In this document: one piece after another, positions 56,327 to 64,000 of the stretch | Position numbering within the stretch: position 1 is the stretch's first letter | How the letters are laid out: each line of letters begins with the position of its first letter | Source: DAIOEK01 sp964648485 | Lineage (GTDB): Bacteria; Chloroflexota; Anaerolineae; Anaerolineales; Anaerolineaceae | NCBI GenBank assembly: GCA_964648485.1 | Contig: CAZYOF010000008.1 | Coordinates: 1 to 64,000 of the forward strand | Length of the DNA: 64,000 nucleotides | Reading direction: 5' to 3' | The notes under the pieces: generated by a model | The model's input: the letters and a program-made list of their open reading frames with translations, nothing else | Databases searched by the model: none | What the model was told of the DNA's origin: nothing | Translations under genes and position numbers: made by a program

Positions 56327-57958
56327 TTAATTGGTTTTATACCATCCGTATCCAAATCCCTCTAACTGCAAAATGTCAGCAGTAACAGTAATGGAATCTT
56401 CACTGGAAAGGATGGGCGTAATCTGGCTTACCTCCATGCCTGGCTGCTTCAAATCAACTATCTGAGGGTCAGGAGATAAATTGACCACGGCTAGAATCCG
56501 TTCTTCCTTGCTCTCCCGAATCCATGCAAGGATTGAAGGTTGGGATGGTGAACACATGCGGAATGATCCTTCTCCAAATACGGGATGCTGTTTTCGAATT
56601 TCGATCGCATTCTTCAACCAGTTGAAAAGAGAGTTGGGATCTGCTTTTGCTTGAACTACATTAACCCGTTTATAGCCGTAATCTGAGTTGTCAATCACTG
56701 GAATCTGAATTATTTCAGCAGGCGCGGTCGAAAATCCTGCATTCTCGCTGTCATCCCATTGCATGGGGGTACGGACGCCATCCCTGTCTTCCAGATCAAT
56801 GTTATCTCCCATGCCTATCTCATCACCGTAATATAAAACCGGTGAACCAATGAAGGCGAGCAGGATGGCGTGCAGAAGGCGGATCTTTCGCTGATCGTTA
56901 TTCATTAATGGGGCGAGTCTGCGTCTGATTCCCAAATTAAGCCGCATTCGTGGTTGGGGTGCGTAATAATTCCACATGAACTGGCGTTCTTCGGGTGTGA
57001 CCATCTCGAGCGTAAGTTCATCATGGCAGCGTAAGAATATTCCCCATTGGCAGTTGTCTGGTAAGTTGGGTGTGCGCGCGAGTATCTCTTCAATTGGTTT
57101 GCGGTCTTGTTTTGCAAGAGCCATATACAACCGCGGCATCAAAGGGAAGTGGAAATTCATATGGAATTCATCCCCATTCCCAAAGTATTCGCGGGTATCT
57201 TCCGGCCACTGATTGGCTTCTGCCAGCAACATTACTCCCGGAGCGTAAGCATCAACAAAAGCTCTCAACCGCTTATAGTAATCGTGAGACTCGGGTAAAT
57301 TCTCACAATTTGTCCCTTCACGCTCAAACAGGTAAGGCGGTGCATCTACCCGGATGGCATCTGCGCCCTGGTCGATCCAGAATTGCACAACTCGCATCAT
57401 CGCTTTCTGTACTTCCGGGTTGTCATAATTCAAATCCGGCTGATGATGGAAGAAGCGGTGCCAGTAATACTCCTTCCGCAGTGGATCATAGGTCCAGTTG
57501 GATTTTTCATAATCCACAAAGATAATCCTTGCGTCTTTATACTTCTGGTCGGTTTTACTCCAGACGTAATAATCTTTATACTTTTCATGCTCCGGGTGAT
57601 TGGGATCATGCGACGCCTGAAACCACAGATTCTGGTCGGATGTGTGGTTGGGGATTAATTCAACCATGATCTTCAAACTACGTTTATGGGCTTCGCTGAT
57701 CAGCAACTGAAAATCAGCCATACTGCCAAAATCAGGATTGATTTCAAATGTATCGCTGACATCATAACCACCATCCCGCATCGGAGATTGGGTGATGGGC
57801 AGCAGCCAGATTAAATCCACCCCGAGATCTTTAAGATAATCAAGGCGGGCTGTTACACCCGCCAGGTCTCCGATTCCATCACCATTTGTATCAAGAAAAC
57901 TCCGAGTGTTCAATTCATAAATGATCGCCCGTTTATACCAGGGACTGCTTTGTTGCAT
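56327..57958 (-). CDS. treS: Trehalose synthase / maltose alpha-glucosyltransferase (GH13)
   Basis: About 543 residues. GH13 motifs: FLDTNGDGIGDLAGVTARLD, VELIPNHTSDQNLWFQ, GADAIRVDAPPYLFEREGTN with the nucleophile Asp, the acid Glu in LLAEANQWPEDTREYFG, and LRCHDELTLEMVTPEE. The blocks EREGTNCENLPESH, AEANQWPEDTREYFGNGDEF and YYGDEIGMGDNIDLEDRDGV are typical of TreS, which interconverts maltose and trehalose. A GH13 alpha-glucosidase is possible. The ATG at 57958 has GAGG at good spacing. An upstream start would overlap the permease gene by 38 bases. Confidence 0.8.
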   Translation of the reverse strand: MQQSSPWYKRAIIYELNTRSFLDTNGDGIGDLAGVTARLDYLKDLGVDLIWLLPITQSPMRDGGYDVSDTFEINPDFGSMADFQLLISEAHKRSLKIMVELIPNHTSDQNLWFQASHDPNHPEHEKYKDYYVWSKTDQKYKDARIIFVDYEKSNWTYDPLRKEYYWHRFFHHQPDLNYDNPEVQKAMMRVVQFWIDQGADAIRVDAPPYLFEREGTNCENLPESHDYYKRLRAFVDAYAPGVMLLAEANQWPEDTREYFGNGDEFHMNFHFPLMPRLYMALAKQDRKPIEEILARTPNLPDNCQWGIFLRCHDELTLEMVTPEERQFMWNYYAPQPRMRLNLGIRRRLAPLMNNDQRKIRLLHAILLAFIGSPVLYYGDEIGMGDNIDLEDRDGVRTPMQWDDSENAGFSTAPAEIIQIPVIDNSDYGYKRVNVVQAKADPNSLFNWLKNAIEIRKQHPVFGEGSFRMCSPSQPSILAWIRESKEERILAVVNLSPDPQIVDLKQPGMEVSQITPILSSEDSITVTADILQLEGFGYGWYKTN

Positions 57959-57971
57959 ATAACCTCTATAC

Positions 57972-59072
57972 TTATCCTTTGACTGAGCCGGCGAGCATAC
58001 CGCGGACAAAGTAACGTTGTAAGAGCAGGAACACCAGCAACGGCAGAATCATACTCACGAAAGCTGCTGATGTCATCAGGTGCCAGTCTTGTCCTTTTTC
58101 TCCCACAATGGATGCCAGCGCATACGTAACCACCCGGTTTTTCTCACCTAAAAAGATGAGTGCCACCAGGTAGTCATTCCAGAGCCAGAGGAACTGGAAG
58201 ATGGCAAAGGATGCCAGTGCCGGGACAGAGAGTGGCAGAATCATCTGTGTAAAAATGGTAAAGTTGGATGCGCCATCTATGAAGGCTGCTTCCAGTAGCT
58301 CACGGGAGAGGGAGCTGATATAGTTAAATAACAGGTACGTTGCCAGCGGTAAACCAAAACCGGTATGTGCCAACCAGATGCCTAAAAATGTTCCATTCAA
58401 ACCCAGTTTCACATAATCCTGCAAGATTGGAACGAGTGCGATCTGTAAAGGCACCACCAGCAGCGCCACGATAATAGTAAATAGAATGTTCCTGCCGGGA
58501 AAATCCAGCCAGGCAAAACCAAAAGCAGCAAAGGCTGCAATCAGAATGGGGATAATCGTTCCTGGGATGGCTACTGCCAGTGAGTTCAGGAAGGCACCAC
58601 CCAGGTTGTTTCCCTGCCTTGTGATTGTATTGCCAGCAGCATCGGTAAAGGTGATGGTCTTCCCTCCGATGACATCTTGATAATTTTTTATTGTAAGATT
58701 GGTTGAAAAGCCCACCCACCTTTTTTCTGTTACAGTGAGTGTTCGGGTCCGTTTATTCCCAAACCATGTCAGCAGGCGTCCATCATCCAGCTTGATTCCC
58801 TGTCGCCATTCTTCAAAGGTGGCTGTGATTCCTTCCACAGTAATCGGACCATTTACATCCACGGAATCATCGATCTTAATGGTACCGACTTCAATATCTG
58901 CCTTATGGGGGAAGACAGTCCACCACCCTGAACGAAAAATATCCTGGCTCTGGCGGAAGGAGGTAATTAATACACCGAAAATGGGCACCAACCAGAACAA
59001 ACAAATGATGACTAAAATCAGGTTGGTGAGTATCTGGGAGGACAATTTTTGGGATTTGAAGCTCTTTGACAT
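57972..59072 (-). CDS. Sugar ABC transporter permease, MalG-type, with extracytoplasmic insertion
   Basis: 366 residues, six membrane helices. The EAA loop, which contacts the ATPase, reads EAAFIDGASNFTIFTQMILP (about residues 262-281). Between the first and second helices there is an insertion of about 90 residues (roughly 60-150, including VDVNGPITVEGITATFEEWR), which would sit outside the membrane. Usual MalG-type proteins are shorter there. It starts two bases after the MalF-type gene and ends just before treS. The ATPase gene is not in this cluster, so a shared MsmK/MalK-type ATPase elsewhere is expected. Confidence 0.88.
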   Translation of the reverse strand: MSKSFKSQKLSSQILTNLILVIICLFWLVPIFGVLITSFRQSQDIFRSGWWTVFPHKADIEVGTIKIDDSVDVNGPITVEGITATFEEWRQGIKLDDGRLLTWFGNKRTRTLTVTEKRWVGFSTNLTIKNYQDVIGGKTITFTDAAGNTITRQGNNLGGAFLNSLAVAIPGTIIPILIAAFAAFGFAWLDFPGRNILFTIIVALLVVPLQIALVPILQDYVKLGLNGTFLGIWLAHTGFGLPLATYLLFNYISSLSRELLEAAFIDGASNFTIFTQMILPLSVPALASFAIFQFLWLWNDYLVALIFLGEKNRVVTYALASIVGEKGQDWHLMTSAAFVSMILPLLVFLLLQRYFVRGMLAGSVKG

Positions 59073-59074
59073 AA

Positions 59075-60199
59075 TTAAAATCCCTTCCTTCCTTTATTGA
59101 ACTCACGCAGGTTGTTAATGATGATGGGTAAAACTGCTATCAATAATACGATCGCTATCGCTGCCGCGCGTCCAGTGTGATTATAGGTGAAACTCTGCAG
59201 GTAGAACTCATTGGCAATCACGTTTGTACCATTATTCCCACCGGTCATCACCCGCACGACATCGAATGTTTTCAAGCTGAATATCACCACAGTTGTGACG
59301 ACTGTAATTAAAGTGCCTTTGATATAAGGCACGGTTACATTAAAGAAAGCCTTCACTTCGGTCGCGCCATCAATGCGTGCGGCTTCCAGTAGTTCTGCCG
59401 GTACGCCCTTGATGGCAGAGGATAAAACCACCATGGCATAGCCGGTTTGCAGCCAGACCATGATAATGATCAGAAATAGGTTATTCCAGGGAGGCATTGC
59501 CAGCCACGGTTGTGATTGTCCTCCGAGTGCTAAAACAATCGCATTGAGTAAGCCTATCTCCTGTATGCCAAAACCTTCACCTTTATAGGTGTATATAAAT
59601 TTCCAGATCACGCCTGCGCCGACAAAGGAGATTGCCATGGGCGTGAAGATGATCGATTTATACAAAACCTCAAGTTTGGTTCGATCAGCCAGTACGGCAA
59701 TGATGAGACCAAGTCCCACACTGAATGAAGTTCCGATTACCAGCCAGAGCAGGTTATTTCGGAAGGTTTCCAGCATGCGGGTATCGGTAAAAGCAAAAAT
59801 ATAGTTGTTCAATCCCGCCCAATCGTTCCCCAGTGCATTCCTAAAGCTCGCGATCAGAGTGCGCAGAACAGGTATGGCGAGAAACCATCCCATAATAGCG
59901 ACTGCCGGTCCCACAAATACAAAAGGTTGTAATACTTTTGCCCATCTTTTAGGCAGCTTATTGACCAGCCAGTTGGCTACTACATAAAGAAGGGCGACCC
60001 CGCCCACCCCCCAGATGATGGCAACCACCACCAATACGATTTGAGGCGCCTGAGACTTACTTAAAAATAAATATCCCTGCCATAAGACAATAAATGTCAG
60101 CACAGGGACAAATAATGAGATCAGTATCTGACCAATTGCGGTACTGAACCATCCTAGAAGGCCGGTTTTGCCCGTTTTGGTGTCTTGTGTTTGAAGCAT
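59075..60199 (-). CDS. Sugar ABC transporter permease, MalF-type
   Basis: About 374 residues, with two extra N-terminal helices before the six-helix core. EAA loop EAARIDGATEVKAFFNVTVP (about residues 265-284). Partner of the MalG-type permease that follows it by two bases. Together with the upstream binding lipoprotein they form an importer for an alpha-glucoside, judging by the GH13 enzymes of the same cluster. The ATG at 60199 has AAGGAGG at ideal spacing. A GTG six bases upstream is less likely. Confidence 0.88.
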   Translation of the reverse strand: MLQTQDTKTGKTGLLGWFSTAIGQILISLFVPVLTFIVLWQGYLFLSKSQAPQIVLVVVAIIWGVGGVALLYVVANWLVNKLPKRWAKVLQPFVFVGPAVAIMGWFLAIPVLRTLIASFRNALGNDWAGLNNYIFAFTDTRMLETFRNNLLWLVIGTSFSVGLGLIIAVLADRTKLEVLYKSIIFTPMAISFVGAGVIWKFIYTYKGEGFGIQEIGLLNAIVLALGGQSQPWLAMPPWNNLFLIIIMVWLQTGYAMVVLSSAIKGVPAELLEAARIDGATEVKAFFNVTVPYIKGTLITVVTTVVIFSLKTFDVVRVMTGGNNGTNVIANEFYLQSFTYNHTGRAAAIAIVLLIAVLPIIINNLREFNKGRKGF

Positions 60200-60229
60200 A
60201 CACACCTCCTTGCCAATTGGTTGTTAGTT

Positions 60230-60263
60230 GAAGAGCAAGATGGCTTGCACCATCCTGCTCTTC
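60230..60263 (-). other. Intercistronic hairpin between binding protein and permease genes
   Basis: Two stacked stems GAAGAGCA/TGCTCTTC and GATGG/CCATC with one mismatch between them and a 6-base loop. No T-run follows on the minus strand. Likely to stabilise the binding-protein part of the mRNA, as the palindromic units between E. coli malE and malF do. Confidence 0.6.
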
Positions 60264-60310
60264 TCTATTCTTGTGTATTGATCGGGATGGCCGCGATCCT
60301 GTTGTTATCC

Positions 60311-61744
60311 TTACTCAGTCGGCCAGGATGCATCGATCTGCTGGAGTGCAGTCGCGCGGTCAACAGAGCCACTTACATAGTCGGTCATGTATTTCCAGAA
60401 GGTACCAGCACCAACAGCGCCGGGCATCAGGTCAGAACCGTCGAAGCGGAAGGTCGTGGCATTGCGGATGGTCTCTGCAACACCGCGGGTTACCGGATCT
60501 TTGTACCAGTTCAGGTCGGCATCATTGTGTGTCAGGATGGCTCCACCCTGTTCTACCCAACCCTTGAGGGATTCACCCATGGAGAAGTACTGGATGACGG
60601 CGCGGACTTCTGGTCGGTCATTGTACATGGCATAGATGTCACCAGCGCCGAGTACGGGTTTGCCAAGTTCTTCTTTGATGGGAGGCAGATAGAAGAAGTC
60701 ATAATCTACACCAGAGACTGCTTCCTTGGGGAAGAATGAGGTGATGAAGTTACCCTGGCGATGGAGCCAGCACTTGGGCGGATTGTCGAACATGGGGGCG
60801 GGGGCATCACCAAAGAAGGTGGTGGGGATGGCTTTCCGTCCACCATACACGTAAGCATCGTTGAACCAGATTGCTTCGATGTAATCGAGGGCTTCGTTGA
60901 CTTCAGGTGAATCGAATTTCAATTCGCCTTTAACCCATTTGTCGTAATTTTCGGGGGTGGTGACGCGCAGCATTACATCTTCGATCCAGTCGGTCATGGT
61001 CCAACCGGTGGCAGCGCCAGATTCAATACCGATGCACCAAGGGGTGTCACCATCAGCAGCAATCTGCTCGGTAAGAGCCATCAGTTCATCCCAGGTGGCG
61101 GGGACGGTGTAACCAGCTTCATCAAACGCTTTCTTGGGGTAGAACACGAAGGATTTACCATTCGCGCGTGCCCAGACACCGGCGGTCATGGGGCCATTGG
61201 GGCCTTCCATGGTTGCCAGATCGCGCCATGCCTGGCTGTAGTTCTGTTCAAGCCAAGCAGGATTGATCACGGTGTCCATATCGATGGCATAGCCTTTGGC
61301 TACGGAGATAGCCAGCAGACCAGGCTGCGGGAAGTCTACGATATCAGGGCGATCACCGCCATCGAGACGAATGTTAATGGTGGCTTCGAATTCCTTGGAG
61401 CCTTCGTACTGGATGTCAATACCGGTTTTCTCTTCGAAACCCTTGATGGATTCTTCAAAGATTACCGCGTCGGCATCGGTGAAAGGACCACTCATGCTAA
61501 CAACAGTTCCCTTGTACATACCGGCATACGCGTTTGCCAGTTCCTGTCCCTGGGGCAGGGCTGCAGGCATCGCGGGTTCGGCAGGGGCGGCGGGTTCAGC
61601 CGGTGCAGCGGGTTCCGCTGGAGCCGCGGGTGCAGCAGGTTCAGCAGGGGCGGCTGGCTCGGCAGGAGCCGCAGGGGCGGCGCAGGCAGCCAGAATCATG
61701 GTTGCCAGTAAAACAATTGCAGTTAACTTCCACAACGATTTCAT
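60311..61744 (-). CDS. Sugar-binding lipoprotein of the ABC transporter (SBP family 1)
   Basis: About 477 residues. Lipobox LAAC (MILAACAAP), then a linker of about 45 residues made of repeats of PAEPAAPA. The binding domain shows SMSGPFTDADAVIFEESIKG, DGGDRPDIVDFPQPGLLAIS, and WVEQGGAILTHNDADLNWYK, as in alpha-glucoside-type binding proteins. The ATG at 61744 has GGAGG at good spacing, 100 bases after lacI. It precedes the permease genes with an intercistronic hairpin. The repeated linker is encoded by short imperfect GC-rich direct repeats that may vary in length between strains. Confidence 0.85.
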   Translation of the reverse strand: MKSLWKLTAIVLLATMILAACAAPAAPAEPAAPAEPAAPAAPAEPAAPAEPAAPAEPAMPAALPQGQELANAYAGMYKGTVVSMSGPFTDADAVIFEESIKGFEEKTGIDIQYEGSKEFEATINIRLDGGDRPDIVDFPQPGLLAISVAKGYAIDMDTVINPAWLEQNYSQAWRDLATMEGPNGPMTAGVWARANGKSFVFYPKKAFDEAGYTVPATWDELMALTEQIAADGDTPWCIGIESGAATGWTMTDWIEDVMLRVTTPENYDKWVKGELKFDSPEVNEALDYIEAIWFNDAYVYGGRKAIPTTFFGDAPAPMFDNPPKCWLHRQGNFITSFFPKEAVSGVDYDFFYLPPIKEELGKPVLGAGDIYAMYNDRPEVRAVIQYFSMGESLKGWVEQGGAILTHNDADLNWYKDPVTRGVAETIRNATTFRFDGSDLMPGAVGAGTFWKYMTDYVSGSVDRATALQQIDASWPTE

Positions 61745-61845
61745 ATCATCCTCCAAATTTGATTTATTGCCGATAGTTACATAATACAACTTTCTGATAA
61801 AAAATCTATTCTCTGCTCACCTCCTCCAAAAAATCTAATCAAAAA

Positions 61846-62835
61846 TCAGACGGTCTCCCGTTCAATGACCTTGAGCGGCAATTGAATGTGTTGAATGGAT
61901 TGTGATGGATCCATCAAACGGGAGATTAATAAGTTGGCAGCAATTTTCCCTGATTCGTCTAACGGCTGGTGTATTGTCGTCAGGCCGAAGTATTCTGCCA
62001 TGTCGATATTATCAAAACCTATGATCGCGAGATCTTGAGGAATTCTCAGCCCCAGTAGTCTGGCTTCCCGGATGAGAGCAATCGCCTGCAGGTCGGTAGC
62101 GGCGAAAATTGCCAGCGGCAATCTTTTTGAAACCAGATTGCGAAGAACTACCCCGGGTTCAAGTGCATATTCATGAATATATTCATCATCCGCGGGTAAT
62201 TCTGCTTCTTTCAGTGCTTTTTTGAAACCCTTCATCCGTTTTGAGATTGGATCAACGCCAAATTCTGGCTGTTCTTTACCACCGATAAACGCCAGGTTGC
62301 GATGCCCTTTCTCTAATAAATACTTGCCTGCCATGTAACCCCCTGCCGCATCGTCAATTTCCAGAGTCGAAAAATTTGGCTCATAGAATTCAATCAAAAC
62401 TGTTTCCATTTTGTTTTCGATCAGCCGGTGAGATACACTTTCATCAAATACCTGTGAAACAATGATCAGGCCGTCAAGGGTCTTCCTTAATGGAAGCGTC
62501 TCGAGATAGCTTTTCTCCCGCGATCGCGAATCGACCGGGTAAATCACCATTTCATAATCATTCTTATTCAGTACGGTAGCGATTCCGCGTAAACGCTGAA
62601 CAAAGGAGGGGACGGTGAAGAAGGGGATGATGACCCCTATCCGGTGGGTCTCCATCAGTGCCCTTGCACGGGATTCTGCCTTGGGGATGTAACCCAGCGT
62701 ATCAATGGCTTTCATCACAGCAGTGCGGGTGGCGGCATTTACTTTGAGGGGGAAATTTAACACTCTAGACACCGTGGCAATACTAACGCCAGCAGCTCTT
62801 GCTACATCGTAAATCGTCGGGTTCGTATTTGACAT
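61846..62835 (-). CDS. LacI-family transcriptional regulator
   Basis: 329 residues. N-terminal helix-turn-helix TIYDVARAAGVSIATVSRVL and hinge helix region KAESRARALMETH. The ligand-binding core is of the periplasmic-binding-protein type (RIGVIIPFFTVPSFVQRLRG, LAFIGGKEQPEFGVDPISK, IIGFDNIDMAEYFGLTTIH). It very probably represses the sugar cluster that follows and is relieved by a sugar. An operator-like site lies at its own -10 box. It is preceded by a terminator that isolates it from the upstream genes. Confidence 0.9.
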   Translation of the reverse strand: MSNTNPTIYDVARAAGVSIATVSRVLNFPLKVNAATRTAVMKAIDTLGYIPKAESRARALMETHRIGVIIPFFTVPSFVQRLRGIATVLNKNDYEMVIYPVDSRSREKSYLETLPLRKTLDGLIIVSQVFDESVSHRLIENKMETVLIEFYEPNFSTLEIDDAAGGYMAGKYLLEKGHRNLAFIGGKEQPEFGVDPISKRMKGFKKALKEAELPADDEYIHEYALEPGVVLRNLVSKRLPLAIFAATDLQAIALIREARLLGLRIPQDLAIIGFDNIDMAEYFGLTTIHQPLDESGKIAANLLISRLMDPSQSIQHIQLPLKVIERETV

Positions 62836-62862
62836 TGGGTATCAAAAACTGTAACTACTTTT

Positions 62863-62882
62863 ATGTAAGCACTTTCATTATA
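62863..62882 (-). promoter_or_regulatory. LacI-type operator at the lacI -10 box
   Basis: ATGAAAGTGCTTACAT (minus strand, 62878-62863) matches the cre/LacI-family consensus in all but one central position. It overlaps a TATAAT box (62882-62877), so the regulator is probably autoregulated. Confidence 0.6.
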
Positions 62883-62952
62883 GAGACAGAAAGAGACAGA
62901 GTCAAGTACCGATTCCTTAAAAAACCAATTCTTACATAAATTCCCTTATTTC

Positions 62953-62966
62953 TTTCAGCGCTTACA
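62953..62966. promoter_or_regulatory. Second LacI-family half-site-like sequence
   Basis: TTTCAGCGCTTACA contains the AGCGCTTACA core of LacI-family operators, about 80 bases upstream of the first site. The left half is imperfect. DNA looping between the two sites is conceivable. Confidence 0.4.
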
Positions 62967-62967
62967 A

Positions 62968-62999
62968 AAAACCCTTCCTCTGTAACGAAGAAGGGTTTT
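62968..62999 (-). terminator. Terminator downstream of the membrane protein gene
   Basis: 10-bp stem AAAACCCTTC / GAAGGGTTTT with a 12-base loop, followed on the minus strand by T-rich sequence (GGGTTTTTTG). Ends the M24/membrane-protein transcript before lacI. Confidence 0.85.
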
Positions 63000-63019
63000 A
63001 AGCTGAGCCATAATCGAGC

Positions 63020-63643
63020 TTATATCCAGTGTAATATCCCTGCGAATAGGATCAGCATAGCCAGGTTGATCACTAACAATCCTCCGATAAATTTTTTCTG
63101 CGTGGCTTGTTTCCAGTCATAACAGTAAAACGCCGCTAGGAAGAATGGGATATAAACGGTGATCGTTACCGCAACGGCTCCCCACCAGGGATAGATCCAC
63201 ACGAAAGCCGGTGTTTGTGCCAGAAAGATTTCCAGAAAGCCTGCAAAAACGGCGTTCCCAAGTGCAAAGAGCAGGCGGTTGTTGATACCAAGAATTTTCA
63301 TCTTCGGATCGGCTGGTAGGAGCTTGCTCATCACCAGTCCGGCGATGGAGAACATCAGACTCAGTTCAATACCTACACCGACGAGCAGCAGCCAGGCTGT
63401 TCCAGTGGGTACGGTCCAGAGGGCATGCCCGGAAAAATGCTGAATAAGCGCATTCAGGATCTCATAAAACCAGTGCACCATGTAAAGTGCCAGACCCGCG
63501 GCAACACCCTTCCAGTTGCGGGCAGCAATCTCATTGAAATACACATACAAGACCAGCGCAAAGAGCGGTATTACATACCACTGAAATGTTTCGCCATTGC
63601 GCAAAATTGCCAGCGCCTGTGCGGTAGCTTCAGGATTATTCAT
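63020..63643 (-). CDS. Six-helix membrane protein of unknown function
   Basis: 207 residues, about six membrane helices (for example WYVIPLFALVLYVYFNEIAA, GTAWLLLVGVGIELSLMFSI, WWGAVAVTITVYIPFFLAAF). No family recognised. It starts inside the stop codon of the M24 peptidase gene (TAATG overlap), so the two are translated together. Confidence 0.7.
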   Translation of the reverse strand: MNNPEATAQALAILRNGETFQWYVIPLFALVLYVYFNEIAARNWKGVAAGLALYMVHWFYEILNALIQHFSGHALWTVPTGTAWLLLVGVGIELSLMFSIAGLVMSKLLPADPKMKILGINNRLLFALGNAVFAGFLEIFLAQTPAFVWIYPWWGAVAVTITVYIPFFLAAFYCYDWKQATQKKFIGGLLVINLAMLILFAGILHWI

Positions 63644-64000
63644 TAGATTTCCTCAATTTGTAGCGGGAACTTGGACATAAACTCGCATCCGTCTTTCTTA
63701 ATCAAGATAGGATTTTCGTAACGGAAGCCGATGTTTTCTTCCGGGCAGGCGTACTGGATGGCGCAGATCAGCATTTCGCCGGGTTCGTATATATGGTCAG
63801 GATTGGTCCAATATGGGAATGGTCCATCATTACGCCCGATTCGCCATTCATCTCCCAGCATGCCGATGCCATGCTCGAAACCGGGCACCATGTATTCGGC
63901 GAATCCGCGGTCTTCGCAGAATAGCATCATCTCATCCGCCAGGGATGATGGGCTCACGCCCGCCTTGTAGGTCTTCAGGCAGAGCGAGACAAGATCCACG
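63643..64000 (-). CDS. M24-family metallopeptidase (Xaa-Pro peptidase-like), C-terminal part
   Basis: Only the last 118 or so residues are inside the window. The start lies to the right. Metal-site residues of the pita-bread fold are visible: His in GFEHGIGMLGDEW, and a Glu in NIGFRYENPILIKKDG. The Asp ligands would lie in the missing part. Members are aminopeptidases or related creatinase-type hydrolases. A prolidase versus Xaa-Pro aminopeptidase call is not possible from this fragment. Confidence 0.8.
   Translation of the reverse strand, partial: VDLVSLCLKTYKAGVSPSSLADEMMLFCEDRGFAEYMVPGFEHGIGMLGDEWRIGRNDGPFPYWTNPDHIYEPGEMLICAIQYACPEENIGFRYENPILIKKDGCEFMSKFPLQIEEI

Noticed and set aside
60185..60739. 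184-codon open frame on the plus strand
   Set aside because: It lies opposite the well-supported binding protein and intercistronic region and has no domain or ribosome-binding site.
1..64000. Mobile elements, prophage, toxin-antitoxin or CRISPR-type defence system
   Set aside because: No transposase, integrase, phage structural gene, restriction gene or repeat-spacer array was seen on either strand.

Overview
The window looks like a chromosome segment from an Anaerolineae-type Chloroflexota bacterium. This is inferred from gene content, not from a database match. Pointers are several lipoproteins with long Thr/Pro-rich linkers, a DUF5679-type zinc ribbon, a flippase-like LPG-synthase-type membrane protein, and a full System I cytochrome c maturation operon in a genome of moderate GC. 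No insertion sequence, prophage or CRISPR array is visible. Most of the segment is ordinary core chromosome.

Layout. 1-2.0 kb (-): orphan solute-binding lipoprotein between two small membrane proteins. 2.1 kb (+): degenerate Lgt-like membrane protein. 3.2-5.2 kb (-): ECF sigma factor, anti-sigma-like protein and Nudix hydrolase. 5.4-10.7 kb: TerC, a 48-residue zinc ribbon, tRNA-Ser(CGA), beta-CASP nuclease, RNase D and dihydrolipoamide dehydrogenase. 10.8-18.5 kb: EamA transporter, DNA polymerase I, a large TPR protein, DnaA. 18.9-23.2 kb: FAD oxidoreductase and flippase-like protein, divergent from an ABC-F ATPase by 31 bp. 23.3-32.5 kb: a second sigma/anti-sigma pair, MFS transporter, a split glutamine-dependent NAD synthetase (two genes), FtsK, a small lipoprotein. 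32.5-41 kb (-): ten-gene ccm operon (ccmE-F-H-G, CcmI-like, diheme cytochrome, ccmA-B-C-D). 41.3-43.4 kb (+): divergent decaheme lipoprotein. 43.6-49.5 kb: Ig-like surface protein, a second ABC-F gene behind an attenuator-like leader, two tandem SH3/FN3-like lipoproteins, greA. 49.6-54.2 kb: amino-acid-binding lipoprotein behind a histidine-type attenuator, DUF1232 and small membrane proteins, RNase Z, LysM protein. 54.3-62.8 kb (-): LacI regulator, sugar ABC transporter, trehalose synthase and amylosucrase. 63-64 kb: a membrane protein and a partial M24 peptidase.

How the genes work together. The ccm operon supplies covalent haem attachment for two cytochromes encoded with it: a diheme lipoprotein inside the operon and a ten-haem lipoprotein on the other side of a shared regulatory region. 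The latter is a clear tandem duplication of a pentahaem unit. CcmE carries Cys instead of His at the haem-binding position (CxxxY type). The sugar cluster imports an alpha-glucoside (sucrose, trehalose or maltose class) and converts it with two GH13 enzymes under a LacI-family repressor with an operator-like site at its own -10 box.

The most interesting regulatory signals are two leader-peptide/terminator arrangements. One (complement 50639-50488) encodes a 28-residue peptide with four His codons in six positions, followed by mutually exclusive pairings and a terminator, upstream of an amino-acid-binding protein. The other (45400-45570) places a 6-residue ORF, an antiterminator and a terminator ahead of an ABC-F gene. 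In addition, at least eight genes start 6-7 bases after a TATAAT-like -10 box with no Shine-Dalgarno sequence, which suggests widespread leaderless transcripts.
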